From Comamonas sp. (GTDB lineage: Bacteria; Pseudomonadota; Gammaproteobacteria; Burkholderiales; Burkholderiaceae_C), in NCBI GenBank assembly GCA_028690035.1, contig JAQVCA010000007.1:71126-135125 (forward strand): DNA of 64,000 nucleotides, read 5' to 3'. Position numbers and translations under genes: made by a program. Of this stretch, positions 18,393-27,282 are shown in pieces (positions within the stretch are counted from its first letter, which is position 1; every line of letters starts with the position of its first letter). The notes beneath the pieces are model-generated. The model did not search any database. It had not been told where the DNA came from and worked only from the letters and a program-made list of their open reading frames with translations.

Positions 18393-20201
18393 ATGAAGCA
18401 CATCCGAAATTTTTCCATCATCGCGCACATCGACCACGGTAAGTCGTCGCTGGCCGACCAATTGATCAAGCGCTGTGAGGGGTTGTCCGCCCGTGAAATG
18501 GAAGCGCGCGTGCTGGACTCGATGGACATCGAGAAAGAGCGTGGCATCACCATCAAGGCGCAAACCGCCGCGCTGCAGTACACCGCCAAGGATGGCCAGA
18601 CGTACAACCTCAATCTGATCGACACCCCCGGCCACGTGGACTTTTCCTACGAGGTGAGCCGTTCGCTGTCGGCCTGCGAAGGCGCGCTGCTGGTGGTCGA
18701 TGCCAGCCAGGGCGTGGAAGCGCAGACCGTGGCCAACTGCTACACCGCGCTGGATCTGGGCGTGGAGGTGATGGCCGTGCTCAACAAGATGGACCTGCCC
18801 CAGGCCGATCCAGAGAACGCCAAGGCCGAAATTGAGGATGTGATCGGCATCGATGCCTCCGACGCCATTCCCTGTTCGGCCAAGACCGGTATGGGCATCG
18901 ACGACATTCTGGAAGCCATCGTGGCCAAGGTGCCTGCGCCCAAAGGCGATCCGGATGGCCCGCCGCGCGCCATGATCATCGACAGCTGGTTCGACAGCTA
19001 CGTCGGCGTGGTGATGCTGGTGCGCATGGTCGATGGCCAGCTCAAAAAGGGCGAGCGCATCAAGATGATGGCCACCGATGCGGCCTATGAAATCAACCAA
19101 ATGGGCGTCTTTACCCCCGCCAACGTGCCGCGCGAAGCGCTCAAGGCCGGTGAAGTGGGCTACATCATCTGCGGCATCAAAGAGCTCAAGGCTGCCAAGG
19201 TGGGTGACACCATCACGCTGGAGAAAAAGCTGCCCAATAACCTGGGCCCTGCCGACAAGGCGCTGCCCGGCTTCAAGGAGGTTAAGCCGCAGGTGTTTGC
19301 CGGTCTGTACCCGACCGAAGCCAGCGAATACGACCAACTGCGCGATGCGCTGGAAAAGCTGCAGCTCAATGATGCGGCGCTGCAGTTTGAGCCCGAGGTG
19401 TCGCAGGCGCTGGGCTTTGGTTTCCGTTGTGGCTTTTTGGGCCTGCTGCACATGGAAATCGTGCAAGAGCGCCTGGAGCGCGAGTTCGACCAAGACCTCA
19501 TCACCACCGCGCCCAGTGTGGTGTACCGCGTGGTCAAGGGCGATGGCGAGGTCATCGACGTGGAAAACCCCGCCAAGATGCCTGAGCCCGGGCGCATCGA
19601 AGAGGTGCAAGAGCCCATCGTCACCGTCAGCCTGATGATGCCCCAGGACTACGTCGGCCCGGTGATGACGCTGTGCAACCAAAAGCGCGGCATTCAGATG
19701 AATATGCAGTACCACGGCCGCCAAGTGATGCTCACCTATGAGCTGCCGCTGGGCGAGATCGTGCTGGACTTTTTCGACAAGCTCAAATCGGTGTCGCGTG
19801 GCTACGCTTCCATGGACTACGAGTTCAAGGAGTACCGCGCGGCCGATGTGGTGAAGGTGGACATTTTGCTCAACGGCGAGAAGGTCGATGCGCTGTCCAT
19901 CATCGTGCACCGCAGCCAGTCGGCCTACCGGGGCCGCGCCGTGGTGGCCAAGATGCGCGAGATCATCAGCCGCCAGATGTTCGATGTGGCCATCCAGGCG
20001 GCCATTGGCGCCAACATCATTGCGCGCGAAACCGTCAAGGCGCTGCGCAAGAACGTGCTGGCCAAGTGCTACGGCGGTGACGTCTCGCGCAAACGCAAGC
20101 TGCTGGAAAAGCAAAAGGCCGGTAAAAAACGCATGAAGCAAATCGGCTCGGTCGAGGTGCCCCAGGAAGCCTTCCTGGCCATCTTGCAGGTGGAGGACTG
20201 A
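18393..20201 (+). CDS. lepA: Elongation factor 4 (LepA)
   Basis: A translational GTPase of 602 aa that acts on ribosomes during assembly or stress. It shows the G1 motif AHIDHGKSS, the switch region [18 protein letters not shown], and the EF4-specific C-terminal domain with Lys-rich end ([18 protein letters not shown]). The ATG at 18393 is chosen over the TTG one codon earlier. It is the first gene of the lepA–lepB–DUF4845–rnc–era–recO–pdxJ–acpS cluster, a conserved betaproteobacterial order. Confidence 0.97.
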   Translation: MKHIRNFSIIAHIDHGKSSLADQLIKRCEGLSAREMEARVLDSMDIEKERGITIKAQTAALQYTAKDGQTYNLNLIDTPGHVDFSYEVSRSLSACEGALLVVDASQGVEAQTVANCYTALDLGVEVMAVLNKMDLPQADPENAKAEIEDVIGIDASDAIPCSAKTGMGIDDILEAIVAKVPAPKGDPDGPPRAMIIDSWFDSYVGVVMLVRMVDGQLKKGERIKMMATDAAYEINQMGVFTPANVPREALKAGEVGYIICGIKELKAAKVGDTITLEKKLPNNLGPADKALPGFKEVKPQVFAGLYPTEASEYDQLRDALEKLQLNDAALQFEPEVSQALGFGFRCGFLGLLHMEIVQERLEREFDQDLITTAPSVVYRVVKGDGEVIDVENPAKMPEPGRIEEVQEPIVTVSLMMPQDYVGPVMTLCNQKRGIQMNMQYHGRQVMLTYELPLGEIVLDFFDKLKSVSRGYASMDYEFKEYRAADVVKVDILLNGEKVDALSIIVHRSQSAYRGRAVVAKMREIISRQMFDVAIQAAIGANIIARETVKALRKNVLAKCYGGDVSRKRKLLEKQKAGKKRMKQIGSVEVPQEAFLAILQVED

Positions 20202-20205
20202 GCCC

Positions 20206-21183
20206 ATGATGGCTACCATGCCTGCAATCACCGCCGTGCTGTTGGCCGCGTTCTTCGGCTACATCGCCAGCTGGTACCTGGGAATGGTCGAGGGCAACTT
20301 TGCCTTGCTCATGTTCCTAGCGACCTTGGTTACGGGCCTGTACTGGGTGGCCGAAAAGCTGTTCTTCTGGCCCCGGCGCCGTCGCGCTGCCGAAAAGCTG
20401 CAGCAAGAGGCCGCCGAGCGCGCCGCGCAGTTGCAGCGCCAGGGCATCAGCGGCCACGAGGTGAATGTGCAGGAGGGCCAGCAGCGCATCCTGCGCCAGC
20501 CCTGGTGGCTGGACTGGACGGCGGGGCTGTTTCCGGTGCTGTTCGTGGTGTTTGTGCTGCGCTCGTTTTTGTTCGAGCCGTTCAAGATTCCCTCGGGTTC
20601 AATGATTCCGACGCTGCTGGTGGGCGACCTGATTCTGGTGAACAAATTCACCTACGGCGTGCGCCTGCCGGTCATCAACAAAAAAATCACCGACGGCAAC
20701 CCGGTGCAGCGCGGCGATGTGATGGTGTTTCGCTACCCGCCCCAGCCCAGCATGGACTACATCAAGCGCGTGGTGGGCCTGCCTGGCGATCGGGTGGAAT
20801 ACATCGGCAAGCGTCTGCGTATCAATGGCCAGGAGATCGCCACCACCGCGCAGAGCGATTTTTTCGACACCGGCTCCATGCGCTACTTCCAGCAGTTTGA
20901 AGAGCAGCTGGGCAGCCAGCCGCACCGCTTGCTCAACACCCAGGGCGCACCCGCCTTTATCCAAGGCGCGACCGACTTTGCCGGGCGCGACCAATGCGTG
21001 TACAGCATCGAAGGCGTGCGCTGCACCGTGCCGCCGGGCCACTACTTTGTACTGGGCGACAACCGCGACAACTCGCTCGATTCGCGCTACTGGGGCTTTG
21101 TGCCCGACGAGAACATTGTGGGCAAAGCCTTTTTTGTCTGGATGAATTTCGGTAACCTCAAGCGCATCGGCAGTTTCAACTGA
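20206..21183 (+). CDS. lepB: Signal peptidase I
   Basis: A membrane-bound serine protease of 325 aa that removes signal peptides. Two N-terminal membrane helices (about 7-27 and 33-52), a cytoplasmic loop rich in charged residues, a third helix near 105-123, then the catalytic Ser132 in IPSGSMIPTL and Lys187 in YIKRVVG; GDNRDNSLDSR is the conserved box D/E. GGAGG lies nine bases before the ATG at 20206, inside the lepA stop region. Confidence 0.96.
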   Translation: MMATMPAITAVLLAAFFGYIASWYLGMVEGNFALLMFLATLVTGLYWVAEKLFFWPRRRRAAEKLQQEAAERAAQLQRQGISGHEVNVQEGQQRILRQPWWLDWTAGLFPVLFVVFVLRSFLFEPFKIPSGSMIPTLLVGDLILVNKFTYGVRLPVINKKITDGNPVQRGDVMVFRYPPQPSMDYIKRVVGLPGDRVEYIGKRLRINGQEIATTAQSDFFDTGSMRYFQQFEEQLGSQPHRLLNTQGAPAFIQGATDFAGRDQCVYSIEGVRCTVPPGHYFVLGDNRDNSLDSRYWGFVPDENIVGKAFFVWMNFGNLKRIGSFN

Positions 21184-21214
21184 TTTTTTGCACGCAAGCG
21201 AAAGTGTGGTGTCT

Positions 21215-21589
21215 ATGACCTCTGTCCCTTCCCTGACCTCTTTGCGCAGCCGCCAGCGCGGTCTGTCCATGATTTCGGTGGTGCTGCTGGCGGTGGTGGC
21301 TGTTGCAGTGATGGCCGTGGGCAGTCAAAGTGTGCCCATGTTTCTGGAGTACCAAGCGGTGCAAAAAGCGGTGAACAAAGCTGCGGGTGAGGCCAGTTCG
21401 GTGGCTGGTTTGCGTGCGGCCTTTGATCGCGCGGCGCAGATCGACGACATCCGCACCATCTCGGGCGCCGATCTGGAAGTGGCCAAAGACGGTGACGGCT
21501 TTGCCGCCAGCTTCGACTACGAGCGCGAAATCCATCTGGTTGGCCCGGCGTACCTGGTGTACCGCTTCTCGGGCAGCTCGAAAAAATAA
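21215..21589 (+). CDS. DUF4845 single-pass membrane protein
   Basis: A protein of 124 aa: a basic N-terminus (RSRQRG), one membrane helix (about residues 18-38, LSMISVVLLAVVAVAVMAVG), then a small extracytoplasmic domain. The arrangement recalls a type IV prepilin-like N-terminus, but no clear prepilin cleavage glycine followed by phenylalanine is present. DUF4845 genes lie between lepB and rnc in many betaproteobacteria; the function is unknown. The start chosen is the ATG at 21215. Confidence 0.82.
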   Translation: MTSVPSLTSLRSRQRGLSMISVVLLAVVAVAVMAVGSQSVPMFLEYQAVQKAVNKAAGEASSVAGLRAAFDRAAQIDDIRTISGADLEVAKDGDGFAASFDYEREIHLVGPAYLVYRFSGSSKK

Positions 21590-21629
21590 ACCTTCCACCC
21601 ACCCCCACCCATCTCAGGTAAGTCTCCAG

Positions 21630-22310
21630 GTGTCTTTGTCCGTTTTGCAGCAGCGGCTGCAACATACGTTTTCCCAGCCGCAGTTGCTGCAGCAAGCGCT
21701 GACGCACCGCAGCTTTTCCCTCGATCACAACGAGCGCCTGGAGTTTCTGGGCGATTCTGTTTTGGGGCTGGCCATTTCCGGTCTGCTCTACGAAAAACTG
21801 GGCGATCGCCCCGAGGGCGAACTCTCGCGCGTGCGCTCCAACTTGGTCAAAGAAGGCACGCTGCACCAGATTGCCCTGCAGCTGGGGCTGCCTGCGCTGT
21901 TGCGTCTGGGCGACGGCGAAGCGCGCTCGGGCGGTGCGCAGCGCCCCTCCATCCTGGCCGATGCGCTCGAAGCCCTGCTGGGCGCCATCTACTTGGACGC
22001 AGGCTTTGAGGCCGCGCGCCAGGTGGTGCTGCGCTTGTTTGCCCAGGTGGACATCAGCCCGCAAATGCAGGCCGCAGCCAAAGACCCCAAAACCGCCTTG
22101 CAGGAATGGCTGCAGGGGCGGCGCATGCAGCTGCCCGAATACAGCGTGGAGCGCGTCAGTGGCGCCGCGCACAAACAAACCTTTACCGTGGCCTGCGTTG
22201 TGCCGGCGCTGCGCCTGGGCGCCAAAGGCCAAGGCCACAGCCGCCGTGCTGGCGAGCAAGCCGCTGCGGCGGCGATGTTGAAACTTCTGCAGGACAAACA
22301 CCCATCATGA
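21630..22310 (+). CDS. rnc: Ribonuclease III
   Basis: A double-strand-specific endoribonuclease of 226 aa processing rRNA precursors. The catalytic signature is [17 protein letters not shown], followed by [15 protein letters not shown], and a C-terminal double-stranded RNA-binding domain ([11 protein letters not shown] through [10 protein letters not shown]). No ATG is available at the expected N-terminus; the GTG at 21630 is used. The stop codon overlaps the era start (ATGA), so the two genes are coupled. Confidence 0.94.
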   Translation: MSLSVLQQRLQHTFSQPQLLQQALTHRSFSLDHNERLEFLGDSVLGLAISGLLYEKLGDRPEGELSRVRSNLVKEGTLHQIALQLGLPALLRLGDGEARSGGAQRPSILADALEALLGAIYLDAGFEAARQVVLRLFAQVDISPQMQAAAKDPKTALQEWLQGRRMQLPEYSVERVSGAAHKQTFTVACVVPALRLGAKGQGHSRRAGEQAAAAAMLKLLQDKHPS

Positions 22311-23494
22311 ACCAAGAAAACAAAAAAAACGTAGCTGGTAGCGCCCGCAACATCAAGAATTCAGAGAAAAAATCTGTGAAAAAGTCGGCTACACCAGCGG
22401 ATACAGCTCCTGTTTCTGAAGCATTCCCCGACGTGACGCCCGCAGGCCAGAGCATGGCCGAGCTGGACGCCATGCTGGCGGCGGCCAAATCCGGCGGCGC
22501 CGCACGCCAGACGCAGCAGGGCGGCGCCGATGCTGCGGAGGGCGACGCCGCTGCCGCTGCCGCTGTTGACATCGTTCCAGCGCGCATCTACGCGCCCGAA
22601 GAGCAGCGCTGCGGCCTGATTGCGATTGTGGGCAAACCCAACGTGGGCAAGTCCACGCTGATGAACGCGCTGGTGGGGCAAAAAATCTCGATTACCAGCC
22701 GCAAGGCGCAAACCACGCGCCACCGCATCACGGGCATTCGCACGCTGGAAGACACGCAGTTTGTCTTTGTCGATACCCCTGGCTTTCAAACCAAGCACAG
22801 CACGGCGCTGAACAAATCGCTCAACAAGGCGGTGATGGGCGCCATTGGCGATGTGGACTTGATTTTGTTTGTCGTCGAGGCGGGCAGTTTCACCCTGGCC
22901 GATGCCAAGGTGCTGTCGCTGTTCAAGCCCGGCATTCCGGCGCTGCTCATTGCCAACAAGCTCGACCAGGTCCACCGCCGCGCCGAGATTGCGCCCTGGC
23001 TGCGCGACATGCAAGAGCGCCACCCGTTTGCCGAGTTTGTGCCCATGACGGCCAAGCGGCGCGACGACATCCAGCGCCTGCTCAAAATCTGCGCACCGTA
23101 TCTGCCCCAGCAGCCGTGGTTCTATGGCAGCGACGAGCTGACCGACCGCAGCGAAAAATTCCTGGCCGCTGAAACCGTGCGCGAAAAGCTGTTCCGCTTC
23201 ACGGGCGATGAGCTGCCCTACACCTCCACCGTGGTCATCGACAAGTTCGACGAAGAACCCAGCGCCCAGCATGGCCGCTTTATGCGCGTGGCCGCGACGA
23301 TTGTGGTGGAACGCGACAGCCACAAAGCCATGGTGATTGGCGCGGGCGGTGAGCGCCTCAAGCGCATCAGCACCGAGGCGCGCCAAGAGCTGGAAAAGCT
23401 GCTGGGTGCCAAGGTGTTCTTGGAGGTGTGGGTCAAGGTGCGCTCGGGCTGGGCCGACGACGAGGCACGCGTCAAGTCCTTTGGCTACGAATAA
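22307..23494 (+). CDS. era: GTPase Era with long N-terminal extension
   Basis: A protein of 395 aa, against about 300 for most Era proteins. The GTPase core starts near residue 103: G1 in [10 protein letters not shown] (108-117), G3 DTPGF, G4 NKLD. The C-terminal KH domain contains [12 protein letters not shown]. Era binds 16S rRNA and supports 30S assembly. The first hundred or so residues are low-complexity (Lys/Asn, then Ala/Gly-rich). The DNA for residues 9-37 resembles a degenerate copy of the nested-palindrome repeat seen elsewhere in the window. The start overlaps the rnc stop. Confidence 0.94.
   Translation: MNQENKKNVAGSARNIKNSEKKSVKKSATPADTAPVSEAFPDVTPAGQSMAELDAMLAAAKSGGAARQTQQGGADAAEGDAAAAAAVDIVPARIYAPEEQRCGLIAIVGKPNVGKSTLMNALVGQKISITSRKAQTTRHRITGIRTLEDTQFVFVDTPGFQTKHSTALNKSLNKAVMGAIGDVDLILFVVEAGSFTLADAKVLSLFKPGIPALLIANKLDQVHRRAEIAPWLRDMQERHPFAEFVPMTAKRRDDIQRLLKICAPYLPQQPWFYGSDELTDRSEKFLAAETVREKLFRFTGDELPYTSTVVIDKFDEEPSAQHGRFMRVAATIVVERDSHKAMVIGAGGERLKRISTEARQELEKLLGAKVFLEVWVKVRSGWADDEARVKSFGYE
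22331..22417. repeat. Degenerate nested-palindrome repeat inside era, copy d
   Basis: GTAGCTGGTAGCGC near the left and CAGCGGATACAGCTCC near the right stand in the same inverted arrangement and spacing as in the intergenic copies. The stretch is also AT-richer than the rest of era. It is read in frame as codons of the N-terminal extension. Confidence 0.45.
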
Positions 23495-23508
23495 ACCGCC
23501 GCCCTGCC

Positions 23509-24291
23509 ATGGCCAGTGCCCAGCGGGTCAGCGATGAGCCCGCCTTCATCCTGCACCGCTACGACTGGAGCGAGTCCAGCCTGATTCTGGAAACCTTCAC
23601 GCGCCACCGAGGGCGCGTGGCGCTGGTGGCCAAGGGCGCAAAAAAGCACACTTCCAACTTTCGGCCTGTGCTGCTGGCGCTGCAGCCGTTGCGCCTGAGT
23701 TACACCCTGGCCGGTGACGCGCAGGCCGATATCCACACCCTCAAGGGCGCGGAGTGGGCCGGTGGCCACATCATGCCCATGGGGCGCCAGCTGCTCACTG
23801 GGCTGTACCTCAACGAGCTGCTCATGCGCCTGCTGGCGCGCGACGATCCCTACGCCTATTTGTTCGATGTGTATGCCGCCGTCATCAAACTGCTGGCCAC
23901 CCAGCCCGACGAGGTGATCGAACCGGCCCTGCGCGCCTTTGAGCTGACCTTGTTGCGCGAGCTGGGCCTGCTGCCCAGCTTGGATGAGCAAACCGTGAAC
24001 CTGCAGCCCCTGCAGGCGCATGCCGCCTACGTGCTGGTGCCCGAAGCGGGCCTGCGCCCGGCCTTGGCCCACGAGCGTGCCCATTTGCCGGGGCAAGATT
24101 GGCAGCTGCTGGCGCAAGCCCTGCAGCAGGGCGAACGCGGTTTTGCCCCGCTGCTGCGCGCCTGCGCGCCGGTGGCGGGCGCGCTGAAGCCGCAATTGCG
24201 CACCTTGCTGCAATTTCACTGCGGAAGTCCTATGCTGCACACCCGCCAGTTGATGATGGATTTACACACGCTGTCAACTACCCCGCCCTGA
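23509..24291 (+). CDS. recO: DNA repair protein RecO, C-terminus remodelled by the IscB element
   Basis: A protein of 260 aa that loads RecA onto SSB-coated DNA together with RecR. It has the N-terminal OB-fold ([20 protein letters not shown]) and the helical C-terminal domain ending in [13 protein letters not shown]. In relatives the protein ends at about this leucine. Here five residues STTPP follow, and the TGA stop (24289-24291) lies within the first stem-loop of the inserted IscB element. The gene is therefore probably functional, with a slightly altered tail. The start is the ATG at 23509, 15 bp after era. Confidence 0.93.
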   Translation: MASAQRVSDEPAFILHRYDWSESSLILETFTRHRGRVALVAKGAKKHTSNFRPVLLALQPLRLSYTLAGDAQADIHTLKGAEWAGGHIMPMGRQLLTGLYLNELLMRLLARDDPYAYLFDVYAAVIKLLATQPDEVIEPALRAFELTLLRELGLLPSLDEQTVNLQPLQAHAAYVLVPEAGLRPALAHERAHLPGQDWQLLAQALQQGERGFAPLLRACAPVAGALKPQLRTLLQFHCGSPMLHTRQLMMDLHTLSTTPP

Positions 24292-24607
24292 AAGGTGGGG
24301 CTTGGAGCCGCAAGGCTTCCAGCTAGGTTGACCAGGGAAAGCGGTAACCAATCCGCTACGTTGACAACAGGTCGTTCAGACGCACCAGCAAATGCTTCCT
24401 CAGTTTGCTGCTCTGCAAGGCGTTGATCATGCTGGGCCAAGGTAAAAGCCCGAAGGTGGACGCCGCAGCTTGCCAAAGCTGGAGCCGGTTGTGGACATTC
24501 CCGAGGGGAGCGGCCTCGCAAGAGGCCCGTCACTAGGCCCGTAAGGGCTGACGGCTGGAAAGACAGCCTGTGCTGCACAGTTTGCAGTTCGAACTCACGG
24601 AGTGAAG
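24266..24607 (+). ncRNA. Candidate IscB omega-RNA (guide end plus scaffold)
   Basis: About 310 nt without a credible reading frame, directly upstream of iscB, where the omega-RNA of this family is encoded. Stem-loops seen in order: 24281-24300; TGGAGCC/GGCTTCCA with GCAA loop (24303-24321); AGCGG/CCGCT (24340-24357); AGCAAA/TTTGCT (24387-24409); GGGC/GCCC (24434-24451); CAGCTT/AAGCTG (24466-24481); GGCCTC-GCAA-GAGGCC (24512-24527); the nested CCGTCA/TGACGG around GCCC-GTAA-GGGC (24527-24554); GGCTG/CAGCC (24553-24568); CTGTG/CACAG (24568-24580). GNRA-type loops recur. By family knowledge the guide is the sequence just 5' of the scaffold, here the 3' end of recO. Transcript ends are not visible in the DNA. 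Confidence 0.7.
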
Positions 24608-26044
24608 GTGGCAGTTTTTGTGTTGGACACCCAAGGCCAGGCGCTGATGCCCTGCACCGAAAAGCGCGCGCGGCTGCTGCTGGCGCGTGGCCGGGCGCGG
24701 GTGCATCGCTTGGTGCCTATGGTGATCCGACTGGTAGATCGCACAGTGGACACCTGCGCTTTTCAGCCGCTGCGCCTCAAACTCGACCCTGGTAGCAAAA
24801 CCACGGGTTTAGCCTTGGTACGCGATACCCAAGTCATCGACAGGCAAACCGGTGAAGTGCAAACCGCTGCCGTGGTGCTGAACCTGATGGAGTTAATCCA
24901 TCGTGGCAAGCAGATCTCCGAGGCATTAACCGCGCGCCGCCATATGCGCCGCCGCCGCAGAAGCCAGCTGCGCCACCGCGCCCCGCGTTTTCTCAATCGC
25001 GGCAACAAAAAGTCCGGTTGGTTTGCACCCTCGCTACAACACCGCATAGCCACTTGTATGGCCTGGGTGCTGCGCATCCAGCGCTGGGCGCCAGTCACCG
25101 CGCTCAGTAGCGAGCTGGTGCGCTTTGACATGCAAGTGCTGCAAAACCCGGAAATTTCGGGCATCGAATACCAGCAAGGCACCTTGTTCGGCTACGAGCT
25201 GCGTGAGTACCTGCTGGAGAAATGGCAGCGTCAATGCGCCTACTGCGATGCCAAAGAGGTGCCGCTGCAAATTGAACACATCCGTCCGAAAGCGCAAGGC
25301 GGCAGCAACCGGGTGTCCAACTTGACCTTAGCTTGCGCCTGCTGCAACCAGAAAAAAGCTGCGCGCAGCATCGAAGACTTTCTGGCCAAAGACCAAAAAC
25401 GTCTGGCCAAAATCCTGGCCGATGCGAAGACACCGCTGACCGATGCCGCAGCCGTCAACGCCACACGCTGGGCGCTGGCCAGCGCGCTGCAAGCCACCAG
25501 CTTGCCTGTAGAGCTGGCTTCGGGCGGTCAAACCAAATTCAACCGCTGCACGCGGGGTATTCCGAAAACGCACGCCCTCGACGCTGCTTGCGTTGGCACC
25601 CTCCAAGCCATCGAAAACTGGCAACGCCCGACGCTGACCCTCAAGGCCACAGGCCGGGGCAGCTACCAGCGCACAAGGCTCAATAAATTCGGCTTTCCGC
25701 GTGGCTACCTGCTGCGCAGCAAGCGCGTCCACGGCTTTGGCACTGGCGACCTGGTGCGCGTTGAGGTGCCAGCAGGCGTGAAAGCGGGAACCTACACCGG
25801 ACGGGTGGCCATCCGGGCTAGCGGTTCGTTCAATATCCAAAGCTACCAAGACGGCAAGTCTGTCGTGGTGCAAGGCATCCGCCATAAACATTGCCGTGTC
25901 ATCCAGCGTGCTGATGGTTATGGCTATTTCTTCAACCGGGCCAACAACACACAACGTGAACAGGCAAGGCCCAAAGCTAGGAACGAGCAGCGTTCCGCGC
26001 TCTGTCTCCCCGGCATGCATGCCGGGGCTTCACGTGCAACCTGA
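24608..26044 (+). CDS. iscB: IscB RNA-guided nuclease (Cas9-ancestor family)
   Basis: A protein of 478 aa from a GTG at 24608, chosen because GGAG lies five bases before it and AVFVLDTQGQALMPC is the canonical IscB N-terminus; a GTG at 24602 is too close to the ribosome site. Order of parts: PLMP domain (1-50), RuvC-I with D60 (LKLDPGSKTTGLAL), arginine-rich bridge helix (109-131), RuvC-II with E169 (ALSSELVRFD), HNH (210-250; CAYC, H224 in IEHIRPK, N247 in CACCNQKK), RuvC-III with H322/D325 (THALDAA), then a C-terminal region (GRGSYQRTRLNKFGFPRGYL onward) that contacts omega-RNA and TAM in the family. All catalytic residues are present. The last ten or so residues are encoded by the right-end palindrome, and the TGA overlaps the pdxJ ATG. 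Confidence 0.95.
   Translation: MAVFVLDTQGQALMPCTEKRARLLLARGRARVHRLVPMVIRLVDRTVDTCAFQPLRLKLDPGSKTTGLALVRDTQVIDRQTGEVQTAAVVLNLMELIHRGKQISEALTARRHMRRRRRSQLRHRAPRFLNRGNKKSGWFAPSLQHRIATCMAWVLRIQRWAPVTALSSELVRFDMQVLQNPEISGIEYQQGTLFGYELREYLLEKWQRQCAYCDAKEVPLQIEHIRPKAQGGSNRVSNLTLACACCNQKKAARSIEDFLAKDQKRLAKILADAKTPLTDAAAVNATRWALASALQATSLPVELASGGQTKFNRCTRGIPKTHALDAACVGTLQAIENWQRPTLTLKATGRGSYQRTRLNKFGFPRGYLLRSKRVHGFGTGDLVRVEVPAGVKAGTYTGRVAIRASGSFNIQSYQDGKSVVVQGIRHKHCRVIQRADGYGYFFNRANNTQREQARPKARNEQRSALCLPGMHAGASRAT
26008..26027. repeat. Perfect 20-bp palindrome at the right end of the IscB element
   Basis: CCCCGGCATG followed by its exact reverse complement, within the last codons of iscB. Such subterminal hairpins are what TnpA of IS200/IS605 elements recognises. 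A second small hairpin, GGAACG/CGTTCC, lies at 25980-25996. Confidence 0.8.
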
Positions 26045-26841
26045 TGACCTCTTCTTCCACCTCTCCCGCGCCTGTGGTGCGCACCGCGCTGTCGGTGAAT
26101 GTGAACAAAGTGGCCCTGGTGCGCAACACGCGCCATTTGGGTATTCCGTCGGTGGCCCGTGCCGCCCAGCTGTGCCTGGAGGCCGGCGCGCAGGGCATCA
26201 CCATCCACCCGCGCCCCGATGGGCGCCACATCCGTCGCCAGGATGTCTATGCGCTGGCCGAGTTGCTCAAAGCCTGGCCCGAGGCTGAGTTCAACATCGA
26301 GGGCAACCCCACGCAGAACCTGATGGACTTTATCCGCGCGGTGCGCCCGCACCAGGCCACCTTTGTGCCCGACAGCGAAGACCAGTTCACCAGCGACCAC
26401 GGCTGGAATTTTCCGCAGGACGCCGCGCGCCTGGCACCGCTGGTGGCCGAATGCCGCAGCCTGGGCGTGCGCGTGAGCCTGTTCATGGATCCGGTGCCTG
26501 AGCAGATGCAGGCCGTCAAAGACCTGGGCGCGCACCGCATCGAGCTGTACACCGAGCCCTACGCCGCCGCCTGGGATACCTCCGAGCAGGCAGCCCAGCT
26601 GCAGCGCTACACCCAGACGGCACAGGCCGCGCTGGCGCTGGGCCTGGGCATCAACGCCGGGCACGACCTCAACCGCGACAACCTTTCCACCTTTGTTGCG
26701 GCGGTGCCGGGGCTGCTGGAAGTGTCGATTGGCCACGCCTTCATCGCCGATGCGCTGGAGCTGGGCTACACCGACACGGTGCGCGCCTACCAGCGCTGCA
26801 TCGACCAGGGCATGCAAGAGCGCAAGCTCCTGCATCCATAA
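26044..26841 (+). CDS. pdxJ: Pyridoxine 5'-phosphate synthase
   Basis: An enzyme of 265 aa that condenses 1-deoxyxylulose 5-phosphate with 3-amino-2-oxopropyl phosphate to pyridoxine 5'-phosphate. Family motifs: LSVNVNKVALVRNTRH near the N-terminus, GITIHPRPDGRHI, FNIEGNPT, VSLFMDP, INAGHDLN and SIGHAFIADAL. The start codon overlaps the iscB stop by one base (TGATG), so ribosomes finishing iscB may reinitiate on pdxJ. Before insertion of the element, recO would have preceded it directly. Confidence 0.96.
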   Translation: MTSSSTSPAPVVRTALSVNVNKVALVRNTRHLGIPSVARAAQLCLEAGAQGITIHPRPDGRHIRRQDVYALAELLKAWPEAEFNIEGNPTQNLMDFIRAVRPHQATFVPDSEDQFTSDHGWNFPQDAARLAPLVAECRSLGVRVSLFMDPVPEQMQAVKDLGAHRIELYTEPYAAAWDTSEQAAQLQRYTQTAQAALALGLGINAGHDLNRDNLSTFVAAVPGLLEVSIGHAFIADALELGYTDTVRAYQRCIDQGMQERKLLHP

Positions 26842-26853
26842 AGCACCTGCGCC

Positions 26854-27252
26854 ATGATCTACGGCATCGGCACCGACATCTGCGATGTGCGCCGCATTCG
26901 CGCCAGCCTGGAGCGCCATGGTGCGCGCTTTGCGCAAAAAGTGCTCACCGAGGCCGAGCTGGCCCTCTGGCAGGCGCGCAGTGAACGCTGGCCCGAGCGC
27001 GGCGTGCGCTATCTGGCCACGCGCTTTTCTGCCAAAGAGGCCTTTAGCAAGGCCGTGGGGCTGGGCATGGTCATGCCCATGACCTGGCACCACTGCGAAA
27101 TCACCAACCTGCCCAGCGGCCAGCCGACCATCGTGCTGCACGGGGCCATGCAGCAATGGATGGATGAGCGCCAGCTGCACGCCTGGATCAGCGTCACCGA
27201 CGAGAGCGACTACGCCGCCAGCTTTTGCGTGGTGGAGCGGCGCGCGCCCTGA
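26854..27252 (+). CDS. acpS: Holo-[acyl-carrier-protein] synthase
   Basis: A protein of 132 aa that transfers 4'-phosphopantetheine from CoA to apo-ACP. Magnesium-binding D8 lies in [12 protein letters not shown], and E62 in [11 protein letters not shown]. It is last in the era–recO–pdxJ–acpS cluster, 12 bp after pdxJ, and convergent with the flavoreductase gene 30 bp away. Confidence 0.96.
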   Translation: MIYGIGTDICDVRRIRASLERHGARFAQKVLTEAELALWQARSERWPERGVRYLATRFSAKEAFSKAVGLGMVMPMTWHHCEITNLPSGQPTIVLHGAMQQWMDERQLHAWISVTDESDYAASFCVVERRAP

Positions 27253-27282
27253 TGCGCGGCGGCGCGCCAGCGGCAAACTGCC

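Larger units (their letters stand above)
24266..26034 (+). mobile_element. IS200/IS605-type IscB element without TnpA, inserted between recO and pdxJ
   Basis: Both ends carry the subterminal imperfect or perfect palindromes typical of IS200/IS605-type elements: a 7-bp stem CCCCGCC/GGTGGGG at 24281-24300 on the left and a 20-bp perfect palindrome (26008-26027, CCCCGGCATG and its reverse complement) on the right. The cargo is one gene, iscB. No Y1 transposase (TnpA) is present, so movement would need one in trans. The exact ends are inferred: TTAC at 24262-24265 is a plausible left target site in the style of IS608, and the right end lies shortly after 26027. The insertion interrupts an otherwise conserved recO–pdxJ junction. 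Confidence 0.75.

Noticed and set aside
18375-20231. Open frame of over 600 codons on the minus strand
   Set aside because: Exact antisense shadow of lepA, which is unmistakable.
24281-24300. Left-end hairpin of the IscB element as a recO terminator
   Set aside because: No T-run follows, and the stem matches the end structure of IS200/IS605 elements; transcription most likely continues into the omega-RNA.
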